A DNA stretch of 64,000 nt, taken from Lysinibacillus sphaericus. GTDB lineage: Bacteria; Bacillota; Bacilli; Bacillales_A; Planococcaceae. The translations under genes were made by a program, and so were the position numbers. Position 1 is the first letter of the stretch. The number at the start of each line of letters is the position of its first letter. Shown in pieces: positions 1 through 8,923 of this stretch. The DNA lies in NCBI RefSeq assembly GCF_002982115.1, contig NZ_CP019980.1, positions 2,240,001 through 2,304,000 on the forward strand. Reading direction: 5' to 3'. The notes beneath the pieces were generated by a model. That model was not told the DNA's origin and ran no database searches. It was given only the letters and a program-made list of their open reading frames with translations.

Positions 1-660
1 ACAATTTTACTGGTAGAAGATGATAAAATGATTGGAAGTTTATTAGAGAATATATTACAAAAAGAAGGGTATAACGTAATCTGGTTAGAAAATGGAGCTT
101 CATTATATACCGTTATTAAGCAAGTCGACATTGTCATTATGGATATTATGCTACCGGGGGAGGATGGGTATCAAATTTCCATGCGAATTAATCAGCTAGG
201 GCATAATATCCCTATCATATTTTTAACTGCTAGAAGTGATATTGAGAGTAAATTAAGAGGGCTTGAAATTGGCGAAGATTATATGGTAAAGCCATTTGAT
301 CCGAGGGAATTATTAATACGAATAAAAAATAAATTAGTTGCTACTTACGGTATTCACAAACAAATACAACATTTATCAATTGATGTTACGCATATGCGTG
401 TTGTTAATCATCAACATCATAAAGAAGTCGAATTGACAGCGATTGAAAAGAAAATATTCTTTTATCTCTACGAAAACGCAAATTTTATTTTATCTAAAGA
501 ACAATTCATGGAATACCTTTGGCCGCTAGAGGATCGCAATTTAAATTTAATTAACGTATATATCAAAAAGTTACGCAGCAAAATTGACGATCGAGATGGT
601 GTTATTATTCAAAATGTATATGGAGAAGGGTATCGTATGAATACTCATATGAAACAATGA
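1..660 (+). CDS. OmpR/PhoB-type response regulator, 5' end outside the window
   Basis: DNA-binding response regulator, the output half of a two-component system. The reading frame is open from base 1 and begins TILLVEDD, so the start lies upstream and the ATG at 28 is internal. The receiver domain shows the acidic pair (VEDD), the phosphoacceptor Asp in VIMDIMLPGEDG and the conserved Lys in MVKPFDP. The C-terminal winged helix carries LTAIEKKIF, the recognition helix NVYIKKLRSKI and the closing GEGYRM. Its stop overlaps the start of the histidine kinase by 4 bases, so the two are cotranscribed and presumably paired. The sensed signal cannot be told from the sequence. Confidence 0.93.
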   Translation, partial: TILLVEDDKMIGSLLENILQKEGYNVIWLENGASLYTVIKQVDIVIMDIMLPGEDGYQISMRINQLGHNIPIIFLTARSDIESKLRGLEIGEDYMVKPFDPRELLIRIKNKLVATYGIHKQIQHLSIDVTHMRVVNHQHHKEVELTAIEKKIFFYLYENANFILSKEQFMEYLWPLEDRNLNLINVYIKKLRSKIDDRDGVIIQNVYGEGYRMNTHMKQ

Positions 661-1643
661 AACTAAAAAAGAAATATCAACTATTGCTATTGACGGTTAT
701 AGGCAGTGTTCCACTTTCTGTTGTCGTGATTAGTGTTATCGTAACCATCATTTACAATCATTTTTCAAATGATGCACAAACCCAGTTTTATGAGTCAAAA
801 GCTTATCCAATTATGCTAGGATTATTTATCGTCAGTTTCTTTGCTTTGGCTATTCTATTCTCTAAATCCATTAATACATTGATTAAACGGATCAATGTAT
901 TAAACAAAACAATTATGGAGTTGGCAAGTGACGACAAGAAGAGGCTTCAAAAGATTCCTTACGCTAGAAATGATGAATTAGGGGATTTAACCAATGCAGT
1001 AAACCTCCTTATTGACCGGACGATATCAAAGGAAATTGAAATACAGCAACAGGAGCGAATGAAACAAGAACTTTTAACTCAGTTGCGCCATGATATTAAT
1101 ACGCCTTTAACAGCGATGCGCTTACAACTGTACACAATCGAACATGATTTTTCACAACATCAGGATATTTTCAATTCTTTAAACGAACAAATAAACTATA
1201 TTTCAAAGTTATCCAATGAATATGACTTTGAACGCTTATCTCGTGTTGATAATTCGTATGTAGTCATGGAAAAAGTAGATGTTCCAAAACTTCTAAATAC
1301 AATTATTTTAAAGTGGAATTTTTTATTTAAAGTCAACCAAATCTCTATTGTGTTAAACAATTGCGCAACTAACTGCCAATGGCGCAGTAATGAAATTTGG
1401 TTGCACCGATTATTTGATAATATCTTCCAAAATATAGTGCGTCATGCAGCATGTGATACATTGGAAATCACTTTGCAAACAAACGCAATTAACTTTAAGG
1501 ATAATGGGATTGGGTTTAATGTGGAGGAAAAGGGCACTGGTTTACGTATCATCGAAGATATTTGTCGAGTACTTGAACTACAGAGTACAATCCAATCCAA
1601 TGAAAACGGTACTCAAGTGACCATTTGCTATGCGCAATATTAA
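657..1643 (+). CDS. Sensor histidine kinase, partner of the upstream regulator
   Basis: Membrane histidine kinase of 328 residues. Two hydrophobic segments (about residues 11-33 and 52-72) enclose a very short extracellular loop, so it may sense within the membrane or through a partner. A HAMP-like linker follows, then the phosphoacceptor motif LRHDINTPLTAM (about residues 143-154) and an ATPase domain with the N box NIFQNIVRHA, G1 box FKDNGIGFN and G2 box GTGLRII. The ATG lies inside the end of the regulator gene (ATGA overlap). The small loop and HD (not HE) at the H box recall Bacillota kinases that respond to cell-envelope stress, but no transporter is adjacent to support that. Confidence 0.92.
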   Translation: MKLKKKYQLLLLTVIGSVPLSVVVISVIVTIIYNHFSNDAQTQFYESKAYPIMLGLFIVSFFALAILFSKSINTLIKRINVLNKTIMELASDDKKRLQKIPYARNDELGDLTNAVNLLIDRTISKEIEIQQQERMKQELLTQLRHDINTPLTAMRLQLYTIEHDFSQHQDIFNSLNEQINYISKLSNEYDFERLSRVDNSYVVMEKVDVPKLLNTIILKWNFLFKVNQISIVLNNCATNCQWRSNEIWLHRLFDNIFQNIVRHAACDTLEITLQTNAINFKDNGIGFNVEEKGTGLRIIEDICRVLELQSTIQSNENGTQVTICYAQY

Positions 1644-1953
1644 TACTTTCAGTAAAGGCAACGGTTCGAAATTAAAAGCTGGTCAAAATCGTATTAAAAC
1701 AGCTTATTACGTTCAACATGTATAACTGCTGTCACTCATATAAAACAATCGGAAGCTATTCATACAAGAATTGTGCCTTCTTTTGCTAAAGGTCATATTA
1801 TAGAATAATAATTTATTAAGCTTCTTTTGACCTAAACGACGCTTTAAGAATTTTAGGTTGCAACAGTAACGCACTTGCATTAACACAAGGTTGCTTATTA
1901 TCTTTGTTTACGATACATTGCAGTGAAATCGATTTATTTAAAGGGGTGTAAAG
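1644..1953. other. Intergenic gap with no gene seen
   Basis: About 310 bases after the kinase. A short open stretch around 1750-1806 reads EAIHTRIVPSFAKG and then stops; it may be a gene remnant but I do not recognise a family. No convincing terminator hairpin follows the kinase stop. The last bases supply the ribosome site of the small gene at 1954. Confidence 0.4.
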
Positions 1954-2184
1954 GTGGACCTATTACTCTGGATAACGATTGCTTTCATCATAATTGGAAT
2001 TGTTGTTCTCACTTCTATGAAAAAAGAAATGGAAAGTAAGGTCGAGTATATAAAAGTAAATATGGACGACGGAGAAAATTCATCAAAAGCTAAATCTGTA
2101 ATTTGGTGGATATGGAGCACTGCTGCTTGGGGGATAGTGAGTATATTTCTTATTGTTTGGTGTTTTCATAATCGCTTCGGATAA
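1954..2184 (+). CDS. Small two-pass membrane protein of unknown function
   Basis: 76-residue protein with a GTG start at 1954 placed after AAAGGGGTGTAAAG. It has a hydrophobic N-terminal segment (residues 3-20), a charged middle with MKKEMESKVEYIKVNMDDGE, and a second Trp-rich hydrophobic segment (about 49-70). No family is recognised. It stands alone between longer gaps and overlaps an antisense open frame that has no ribosome site. The hydrophobic-charged-hydrophobic pattern and the ribosome site favour a real gene. Confidence 0.6.
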   Translation: MDLLLWITIAFIIIGIVVLTSMKKEMESKVEYIKVNMDDGENSSKAKSVIWWIWSTAAWGIVSIFLIVWCFHNRFG

Positions 2185-2468
2185 TTGTTGGCTTCAAATG
2201 TGCTACAAAACAGGTACTTATGTAAACACTGAATAAGTATTACTGAAATGTCTATTTTTGAATAATATCGTACCTAATATTTATTATCGGCATCGAAATG
2301 AAGGTCAATCTGCCACGATTCTGTTTTTAAAAAAGGAATTATTCTTGTAGTTTTTCAACGCTATCTATTCAGGATAAATTAATAAGAGAGATATAAAGTT
2401 TAAGTCCTATAAAGCTAGTCTATTATAGTTATTCATAATTTTCGCTATACAATTAATTAAGGAGTGGA

Positions 2469-3539
2469 ATGATGTTTTTCTTAACACGTGAACGACAGGA
2501 AGTATTCAACGCAGCACAGACATATCCATTTGAGGAAGAGATCGATGCTAAATTTGAAAATCATTTGTATGAGCATTTAAGCGAGTATGTAGGGATCTTA
2601 CCAAAAAAGTTTCAGCAGGAAATTATTGAACGAACTTTATTTCGAAAGGATACGCTAATGGAAGAATTTGAAGAATGGTGCAATGTGACAATTGAGCAGT
2701 TCACAGCTAAGAGCCATGCTATTTATGAAAAGCGTGAAGCACTTGTTGAACATTTTAATCCGTCCGCACAAACCGTTTTTTCACAGTCATTTCATGATGG
2801 TAAAATTTTGAATGCTGAGCAACAAGGAACTAAATTTACACTTCTCCTAGATATGAGTGGCGGGTTTACAGTCGAATCAATTGTACAGTTAGAGTTTCAA
2901 CATGCACAAACAGAAGGTCAACTTGAAGGATATTACGTATATGACGAATTAATAAAACAAGAGGATAGATTTGCATTACGAGTGTTATCTAGTTTTGGTA
3001 GCCCTTATGCTGAATGGACAATTTTCTTTAAAGATGTGACAGCAAACTACTTGTATCGTCCTGCAGTTTATATTGAACCAGGAGAAATCGCTACATGGGA
3101 CGATTATGTGCTGGCGCTAAATGCAGATGACAAATACTATATTGTAAAAGATATGCACTTTGTAGAAATTGATTTAGCTAATCTTTCGCAAAAAGATAAT
3201 GCGATTTATGCTGAAGGGGTATTACTAGGGCATACCTTTGAGGAAGCAAGAGAGCGAATTTATTGTGCTACTTACGAAAATCCGTATGCTCATTTTAGTG
3301 AGCCTATTCCGACTGATGAGTTGTCATTGGCTATGTTTGATTTAGACCAAAATATACGCGTTCGTGCTTTCAACACAATTTATGCACTAGGAGAGGATGC
3401 TGCAAATATCGTTAATGATACGCTACGTAAAGTCGATGTAAATACAGATGAAAATATGTATTTTGGCATTATAGCAAGTCATTTCGATCAACTCAGTTGT
3501 TTAGAGGATGATGTAAAACTGAAATGGCTTAAGGAATAA
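2469..3539 (+). CDS. Hypothetical protein, possibly DUF4085-like
   Basis: 356-residue cytoplasmic protein without signal peptide or membrane segment. It starts after AAGGAGTGG; either of two adjacent ATGs (2469 or 2472) is possible and the second has the better spacing. The N-terminal half is helical and acidic. The middle (about residues 105-205) is a beta-rich part with SGGFTVESIVQLEF and WTIFFKDVTANYLYRP, and the C-terminal 60 residues look like a single HEAT-type repeat (DLDQNIRVRAFNTIYALGED). The middle resembles what I remember of DUF4085, seen in Bacillus, but I cannot confirm this. It is flanked by long gaps and looks monocistronic. Confidence 0.6.
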   Translation: MMFFLTRERQEVFNAAQTYPFEEEIDAKFENHLYEHLSEYVGILPKKFQQEIIERTLFRKDTLMEEFEEWCNVTIEQFTAKSHAIYEKREALVEHFNPSAQTVFSQSFHDGKILNAEQQGTKFTLLLDMSGGFTVESIVQLEFQHAQTEGQLEGYYVYDELIKQEDRFALRVLSSFGSPYAEWTIFFKDVTANYLYRPAVYIEPGEIATWDDYVLALNADDKYYIVKDMHFVEIDLANLSQKDNAIYAEGVLLGHTFEEARERIYCATYENPYAHFSEPIPTDELSLAMFDLDQNIRVRAFNTIYALGEDAANIVNDTLRKVDVNTDENMYFGIIASHFDQLSCLEDDVKLKWLKE

Positions 3540-3825
3540 CAAGAGTAAAGTTTATGGAACGATGGCGTAATCATCTTTGAACGAATTTATAGGCTATATA
3601 TAAACCCACCTTAAAGTTGTTTCAACATATTATCAATATGTACTATAGGGAAATACCCTAGGATGATTTAAGAGATTTGTTAAAAGCGGATTGTTTTATG
3701 AAGTTTATAAAAAGATATAAATCACAGTGTGCAAAATATATGAAGACATAATACCAGCGTAGCAACATCTAGTACGGTAAGAGGTTCGGGTCAAAATGAT
3801 ATTGATCGTAAAAGGAGATTTATAA

Positions 3826-3850
3826 ATAAAAAACCGACTTATAGTCGGTA
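3826..3850 (-). terminator. Rho-independent terminator of the ferritin-like gene
   Basis: A 7-bp perfect stem (ACCGACT / AGTCGGT at 3833-3839 and 3843-3849) with a 3-base loop lies 10 bases after the stop of the minus-strand gene at 3860. On the minus strand it is followed by TTTTTTATT. Confidence 0.75.
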
Positions 3851-3859
3851 AGAGCATTG

Positions 3860-4282
3860 TCAATATTGGTTTATAAAGAATAAAAACCAAACTGCGTGAT
3901 TTTGTTCGTCTGAAGCATTTGAACTAAATTGGTTGCTAATATAAGGTATTGTATATTGTCGAGCCACACGATGATAAAATTCGACCGCTTCTTGTTCGTC
4001 TTTAAATGCAGTTAAAATTCCGCTTTTAAAATTTAATGGCAATGGCTCTGTTATTTGTGGAGAAGGGTGTTGACCAGTAAGGGAGGTATACATATAAGCA
4101 AAACCTTGGTAATGTCGCATTTCATCTTTTCTTATCTCTAGAATACGTTTTTTAACATCCTCATTTGGAGCAAGCTGAGCCAAGTGCTCATAAAATCGTA
4201 TAGCATTATATTCGCCATTAATGGCTTTAACAAGATCGACAAGAAATTGATTATTTGAAGTTGGTTGTACGCCGTATTGCAA
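3860..4282 (-). CDS. Ferritin-like (rubrerythrin-type) di-iron protein
   Basis: 140-residue four-helix protein. It starts with TTG at 4282, seven bases after AAGGAGTG on the minus strand. Two repeated helix pairs carry likely metal ligands: EYNAIRFYEH and DEMRHYQGF in the first half, DEQEAVEFYH and SDEQNHAVWF in the second, which is the E-x(n)-ExxH arrangement of ferritin-like di-iron proteins. Family members handle iron, peroxide or spore-coat roles; nothing in the context narrows this. It is convergent with an empty region and ends at a good hairpin terminator. Confidence 0.72.
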   Translation of the reverse strand: MQYGVQPTSNNQFLVDLVKAINGEYNAIRFYEHLAQLAPNEDVKKRILEIRKDEMRHYQGFAYMYTSLTGQHPSPQITEPLPLNFKSGILTAFKDEQEAVEFYHRVARQYTIPYISNQFSSNASDEQNHAVWFLFFINQY

Positions 4283-4335
4283 TCGTTCACACTCCTTTTT
4301 AATAAGCTTTAAAAGTAACTGGCAGTAACATGTAA

Positions 4336-4605
4336 TTATTGCATCATTTTTTTTACTTGTTTTAGTTCAATGATTATTTGGTCTATCTGTTTTTGCAAAT
4401 TATCTACTTCTTTCGATTTATCACTATTTTGGTTTTGAGGATCCTGATTATTTGATTTTTCTAAAGCATTTAGTGCTAGACCTGCTGCAACTGCAGAAAG
4501 ACCGTCACCCAATGTTGCGATGGATGCTCCGATATATGCTAATCTTGCTATTTCAATTTCCGTCGTTTCTAGATTTTGTTGTGGATTTTTTTTATGTCTA
4601 TTCAT
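4336..4605 (-). CDS. Small hypothetical protein with coiled-coil tail
   Basis: 89-residue protein. A longer frame runs upstream to 4761, but the ATG at 4605 follows AAAGGGGGATATAGTA on the minus strand and is the likely start. The N-terminus is basic (MNRHKKNPQQN), a mildly hydrophobic Ala/Gly-rich helix follows (ASIATLGDGLSAVAAGLAL), then an Asn/Gln-rich linker and a C-terminal heptad-like helix (VDNLQKQIDQIIIELKQVKK). No family recognised. It lies 53 bases downstream of the ferritin-like gene's start on the same strand, but has its own ribosome site. Confidence 0.6.
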   Translation of the reverse strand: MNRHKKNPQQNLETTEIEIARLAYIGASIATLGDGLSAVAAGLALNALEKSNNQDPQNQNSDKSKEVDNLQKQIDQIIIELKQVKKMMQ

Positions 4606-4767
4606 TACTATATCCCCCTTTACTTTTATAGTGGAAAATAATCTTAACCGTATCCTATGTATTAAGGAAAAGAAAGGTGACGACCTAAATTTTTTGCAGG
4701 AACATTGTTGTAAAGAATAAGTCAAATGAATGTACTTTGGAAACGGATTTAGAGCGTCCATACGACA

Positions 4768-4920
4768 ATGGTTGCTAATTATGATAATTTAGGAATGCCA
4801 AGAGCTAGTGGCATAGTGACACAACTGGTAAACGGAGAAGCACGCTACCCTGATGGCTAGTTAAGAATTGTGTACTCCCCTAAGGCCTCTTTAATTCAGA
4901 AAATTCAATTAAATAGATAA
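4768..4920 (+). pseudogene. Possible gene fragment with internal stop
   Basis: One frame reads MVANYDNLGMPRASG and continues to a TAG at 4858-4860, then stays open as LRIVYSPKASLIQKIQ to a TAA at 4918. The protein-like composition either side of the TAG suggests the relic of a longer gene with a nonsense change. There is no ribosome site and no recognised family, so the call is weak. It occupies most of the gap between the minus-strand gene at 4605 and the DUF2231 gene. Confidence 0.3.
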
Positions 4921-5097
4921 AGATTTCATTCATCATAATAACAGTTCAATTTTTGTTTCATTATATTAATATTTTCAGTTAAATTTCATTGATAGTGGAT
5001 AGACTATTTTATAACAAGTGAAATAAACGTTGAATAAATTTTCTTGATGTTTGTTTTGATCTATTGTGTAAATTTTTTTAAAGAAGGAGGCAATTAC

Positions 5098-5556
5098 GTG
5101 CCACTACACCCGTCCATTGTGCATTTTCCAATTGCATTATTATTAACAGCAACAGTAATAGAAGTCATCAATTTGTTTTTAAAGAAAGAGTATTTATTTA
5201 AGACAAGTACAATTTTGTTTGTAACAGGTTTTGTAACCGGTTTGGTTTCTTTTATGACAGGTGATGCAGCAGAAGAATTTGCGGAACAAAAATGGGGAGA
5301 AGTTATCGAATCGACAGTTGAATTACATGAAAATATGGCTTTATTATCTTTAATATTGTTTGGTGCAATTTCTATATTAAAATTATTTGGGCAGAAACTG
5401 AAAATTAATACAAAATGGATTGTAACTTTAGTAGTGATTTTAGGTATCATAGGTTCTTCTACATTAGCATATACCGGTCATCTGGGAGGTAAGATGGTGT
5501 ATGAAAGTGAAAAATTAAGTAATACAAACAATTACGAATTGCCAGATCGTGATTAA
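5098..5556 (+). CDS. DUF2231 membrane protein
   Basis: 152-residue membrane protein starting at GTG 5098, right after AAGAAGGAGGCAATTAC; an ATG at 5044 in the same frame has no ribosome site. It begins VPLHPSIVHFPIAL, the HPxxVHFP signature of the DUF2231 family, has four hydrophobic segments (about residues 8-30, 38-56, 83-102, 112-132) and ends with the other family mark, GHLGGKMVYE. The function is unknown; some relatives sit near heme or redox genes and the conserved His residues suggest a cofactor. It is monocistronic. Confidence 0.82.
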   Translation: MPLHPSIVHFPIALLLTATVIEVINLFLKKEYLFKTSTILFVTGFVTGLVSFMTGDAAEEFAEQKWGEVIESTVELHENMALLSLILFGAISILKLFGQKLKINTKWIVTLVVILGIIGSSTLAYTGHLGGKMVYESEKLSNTNNYELPDRD

Positions 5557-6100
5557 AAAATTAGCGTGTATTCCCTATCTGTAAATGCTAGTTTTGCCAA
5601 TTTCTTATAGCAAGTAATGTTATTTTGTGAATATTTGTTAGATCGTTAAAGTTGAGTACCATTTCTCAAATGATCATAATAAAAGCATTGATACTTGAAT
5701 TTTCTACTTTTTTCACCTTCACCTACTTAGGGTATTGAAAGTTGTGCAAGTTCATAGCTCCTTGTGCCTTAAATGTTCATTACTACCTCTAAATAATACA
5801 TGCTCTACAATGAAACACTTGAAAATAATCCCTCTTTTAGGGGGGAGAGGGATGCCCTTATTTTTCTATTTTAACGTGTTATTTTCAAGTGAATTCTGAC
5901 GGTGGCGTGTGTCATTAATCATTTTTATTTTCCCATTACATAGTAATATGTAGAACAAAAGATTAAAAGAAATGGTTTTACATCATTTCTCAACATACTT
6001 TAAATGAAAAAACAATCATCCTCTTTTATTTTTTCTACAATACGATATATTAAAATAGAATAATTGAAAATATGCTAACCAAAGAGTAGGTGTTAATTAG
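5557..6100. other. Intergenic gap holding a nested palindrome
   Basis: About 540 A/T-rich bases with no supported gene. The only structure I see is the two-level inverted repeat at 5816-5891, listed separately. No promoter could be placed with confidence for the DUF202 gene. Confidence 0.5.
5816..5891. repeat. Nested inverted repeat (13-bp outer arms, 7-bp inner hairpin)
   Basis: CACTTGAAAATAA at 5816-5828 is repeated exactly in inverted orientation at 5879-5891. Directly inside the left arm, TCCCTCT (5829-5835) pairs with AGAGGGA (5846-5852). The whole could fold as a Y-shaped RNA or be a small non-autonomous element with terminal repeats. There is no clear target duplication. Confidence 0.55.
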
Positions 6101-6493
6101 ATGGAGAATCACCCTTTAAATCAGGCAGAAATAGAAATGAAGCAATTAAAATATGCCCAGCAACATTTGGCAAATGAAAGAACATATTTAGCATGGATTC
6201 GAACGGCCATTTCCATTTTAGGGGTTGCTTTCTTGGCAACGAGTTTGCACTTTGCTATAGGAACGGTTCGAAATTTTTGGGTAGATTTTTTATCAGCCAT
6301 AATTGGCTTGTTAGCTTGTTTATTTGGGATTTTAATTATCTTTACAGCTACATTTAATTATTCTGCAAAAAGAAAACAGATAGTGAATGAAGAGTTTGTT
6401 CCATCAAATAGACATATCATGTGGATTTCTTATTTTTTAATTATCTTAATATTATTGGTGGTTATTTACTTTTTGATGATTAGTTTATCATAG
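6101..6493 (+). CDS. DUF202 (YidH-like) membrane protein
   Basis: 130-residue inner-membrane protein. It contains the family hallmark AQQHLANERTYLAWIRTAIS (about residues 26-45), followed by three hydrophobic segments (about 41-58, 70-92 and 106-128). The length matches YidH-type proteins. ATG 6101 follows AGTAGGTGTTAATTAG. The biochemical role of the family is not settled; the domain also occurs in eukaryotic VTC complexes. It stands alone in front of the mobile-element region. Confidence 0.8.
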   Translation: MENHPLNQAEIEMKQLKYAQQHLANERTYLAWIRTAISILGVAFLATSLHFAIGTVRNFWVDFLSAIIGLLACLFGILIIFTATFNYSAKRKQIVNEEFVPSNRHIMWISYFLIILILLVVIYFLMISLS

Positions 6494-6571
6494 ATTAAAG
6501 TCTATCCTCTTTTTTCACCAAATCTGACCTTATAGGTTTGAAAACACATAAAAAAGCCACAAATGTGAAGT

Positions 6572-6653
6572 GACCCCTAAAAGTTAGACACGGTTATTTC
6601 ATTAGGCAGCTTGGGTAAAATGAGTTCGGTACTGCACCGAACTCATTTTTAAT
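6572..6653 (+). mobile_element. Terminal remnant of an IS3-type element, with its terminator
   Basis: The segment starting TGACCCCTAAAAGTTAGACA at 6572 looks like the terminal inverted repeat of IS3/IS150-group elements. A strong hairpin follows, AAAATGAGTTCGGT (6617-6630), 5-base loop, ACCGAACTCATTTTT (6636-6650). The rest of the element is absent: the group II intron begins 3 bases after the hairpin. The attribution to an IS rests on the end motif only. Confidence 0.45.
6617..6650 (+). terminator. Terminator hairpin directly before the group II intron
   Basis: Near-perfect stem of about 14 bp with loop ACTGC, flanked by A-run on the left and T-run on the right, so it can act in both directions. 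It is the probable landing site of the intron that begins at 6654. Confidence 0.75.
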
Positions 6654-8541
6654 GTGCGCCCGGTATGCGTATGAACTATAGGGTGCAAGTCCCGAACCCC
6701 AAAGACAGAAGTAGAGGTTAGCCAAGAGCAAGGGTGTCCGTGGCGACGCGGAATCTGAAGGAAGCTGGAGCCAAAACACCGGTCCGAGGAACACGAATCT
6801 CATAGAAGGCTAGGTATGATTGGATGAGTTTGCATTACAAAACAAAGTCCTTTCTGTCGAAGGTCATATCGAGTAAATGAGGCGGATAGATGGTGTGAAA
6901 GTGCATACGCTTACCCGGGGAGGTCTGATGGAAACGTGAAGTACCCTTCATAACCTACTTGGTGACAAGTAGCTGAACCATCAGAAGTCAGCAGAGGTCA
7001 TAGTACAAGTGAGTCTAGAATGACTTGGAAGGACTGAACAATTAAGAGAGAATAGCCCTTGGCATTCCATCTCGAATGAAGGAACACAGAAAACAGAGAA
7101 ACCTCACGCTTAGAAAGTAATGGTGAAGTCCATGAGGGTATTTGCGGAGGGTGTAGTTCAGATGGGCATAAGAAGATAAGCTATTCACGGAAAGGAACGA
7201 GATGGTGATGTTGAATCAAATTCTAGCACGTCCGAATATGATACAAGCATTAAAGCGAGTGGAAGCGAATAAAGGAAGCCATGGAGTAGACATGATGCCC
7301 GTACAAACCTTACGTCAGCACATCCTCGAAAATTGGGCATCCATTAAAGCGCAAATTCTAGCGGGAACCTATGAACCGCAACCGGTACGTCGTGTCGAAA
7401 TCCCGAAACCAGACAACGGTGTGCGTCTATTAGGAATCCCAACCGTGACAGACCGTTTGATTCAACAAGCTATATCGCAGATATTATCTAAGGAATATGA
7501 CCAAACTTTCTCGGACAACAGTTATGGATTCTGACCAAATCGGAGTGCTCATGACGCAGTCCGAAAAGCGAAGGGTTATTTAAAAGAAGGTTATCGATGG
7601 GTTATTGATATGGATTTAGAGAAATTCTTCGATAAGGTTAATCATGACCGCTTAATGGCAACATTAGCGAAATGAATTTCAGATAAATCCTTATTAAAAC
7701 TAATTCGTAAATATCTCCAAGCTGGTGTCATGATAAATGGAGTGGTTTCTAGTACAGAAGAAGGAACACCACAAGGTGGTCCTTTAAGTCCTTTACTTTC
7801 AAACTTCGTTCTAGATGAGCTAGATAAAGAGTTAGAGAAACGTGGACATAAGTTCGTTCGATACGCAGATGATTGCAATATTTATGTGAAGACAGAACGT
7901 GCAGGACTGCGAGTCATGGCGAGTGTACAACGATTTATCGAAGAAAGACTTCGACTGAAAGTCAATGAAAAGAAGTCAGCGGTAGACCGCCCGTGGAAAC
8001 GGAAATTCTTAGGATTCAGTTTCACAGTTCATAAAGAACCTAAGGTTCGCATTGCGAAATCAAGCCTCGTTCGAATGAAAAAGAAAATACGAGAAATTAC
8101 CTCAAGAAAGATGCCTTACTCCATGGAATACCGTATCGAGAAATTAAACCAATATTTAATTGGATGGTGCGGATATTTTGCGCTCGCAGACACCTCTTCA
8201 ATATTCAACAGATTAGACAGTTGGATTAAGAGAAGGTTGCGAATGTGTCTTTGGAGAAATTGGAAGAAACCCCGAACAAGAGTCAGAAATCTCATTCGTT
8301 TAAAAGTTCCATACGGAAAAGCATACGAATGGGGAAATACACGAAAAGGATACTGGCGCACCTCAAAAAGCCCCATATTACACAGAACCCTCGGCAATTC
8401 CTATTGGGAAAGCCAAGGGCTGAAAAGTCTGCAAGTTCGTTATAAAACTTTGCGTTATTCATCTTAATTGAACCGCCGTATACGGAACCGTACGTACGGT
8501 GGTGTGAGAGGTCGGGAGTTAATCACTCCCTCCTACTCGAT
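6654..8541 (+). mobile_element. Group II intron, group IIC-like, with degraded RT
   Basis: The 5' end GTGCGCCCGG at 6654 matches the GUGYG start of bacterial group II introns, and about 550 bases of structured RNA precede the reverse transcriptase. A domain V hairpin lies at 8472-8503 (ACCGCCGTA / TACGGTGGT arms), followed by a domain VI-like stem (GGGAGT 8514-8519 / ACTCCC 8525-8530) and the 3' end CTACTCGAT at 8541. Insertion just after a Rho-independent terminator and an RT of about 420 residues lacking an HNH endonuclease are both typical of group IIC introns. Boundaries are judged by eye. Confidence 0.85.
7202..8467 (+). pseudogene. ltrA: Group II intron reverse transcriptase/maturase with two in-frame TGA codons
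   Basis: A single frame of 421 codons encodes the intron RT/maturase. The N-terminal RT part is clear (YEPQPVRRVEIPKPDNGVR), as are GTPQGGPLSPLLSN and the catalytic RYADD; the C-terminal half has the maturase region (KRKFLGFSF, LNQYLIGWCGYFALAD). TGA codons interrupt it at 7532-7534 (SYGF*PNRSAHDA) and at 7673-7675 (LAK*ISDK). In relatives both positions are Arg, so each is one CGA-to-TGA change with the frame otherwise intact. The protein is therefore likely inactive and the intron immobile unless helped in trans. Confidence 0.88.
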
Positions 8542-8923
8542 TTTTATATAGGCGGAACAATCTTATATTATATCTTCAACAGAAGTATCTTTTTGTAAGG
8601 AAAAGAGAAGAAAGAGGAGGGTTATTAATGTAATTTTTAAGCCAATTATTTCTATTTTATTACAAAAATCAGCTATTTAGACTATATTATTCTAAATAAT
8701 TTAAATTAACAGTTTTTTTATTATTGTATAATTATACATTATGTGGTAAAAATATTTATGTGAACTTTTTGTAAAATAATTGTAAATATTATATTAAATC
8801 GAATTCATCGCTAGTAATAAAATTCGAGAAAAAACAACATCGAAATGGGATTGTAAATTTATTAATTATTTTTAAAGAGAAAGTTTATTATTTTAAAATA
8901 AAAAAATCGGGGGGATCACTATA
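8542..8923. promoter_or_regulatory. A/T-rich leader upstream of the ten-gene operon
   Basis: About 380 bases between the intron end and the first gene of the operon. It is extremely A/T-rich with long T and A runs, and many -10-like hexamers occur, so I cannot choose one promoter. A GGAGGG at 8617-8622 is followed by TTATTAATGTAA, an ATG that stops at once. The segment ends with CGGGGGGATC, the ribosome site of the transporter gene. The change in base composition marks the left edge of the island. Confidence 0.45.
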
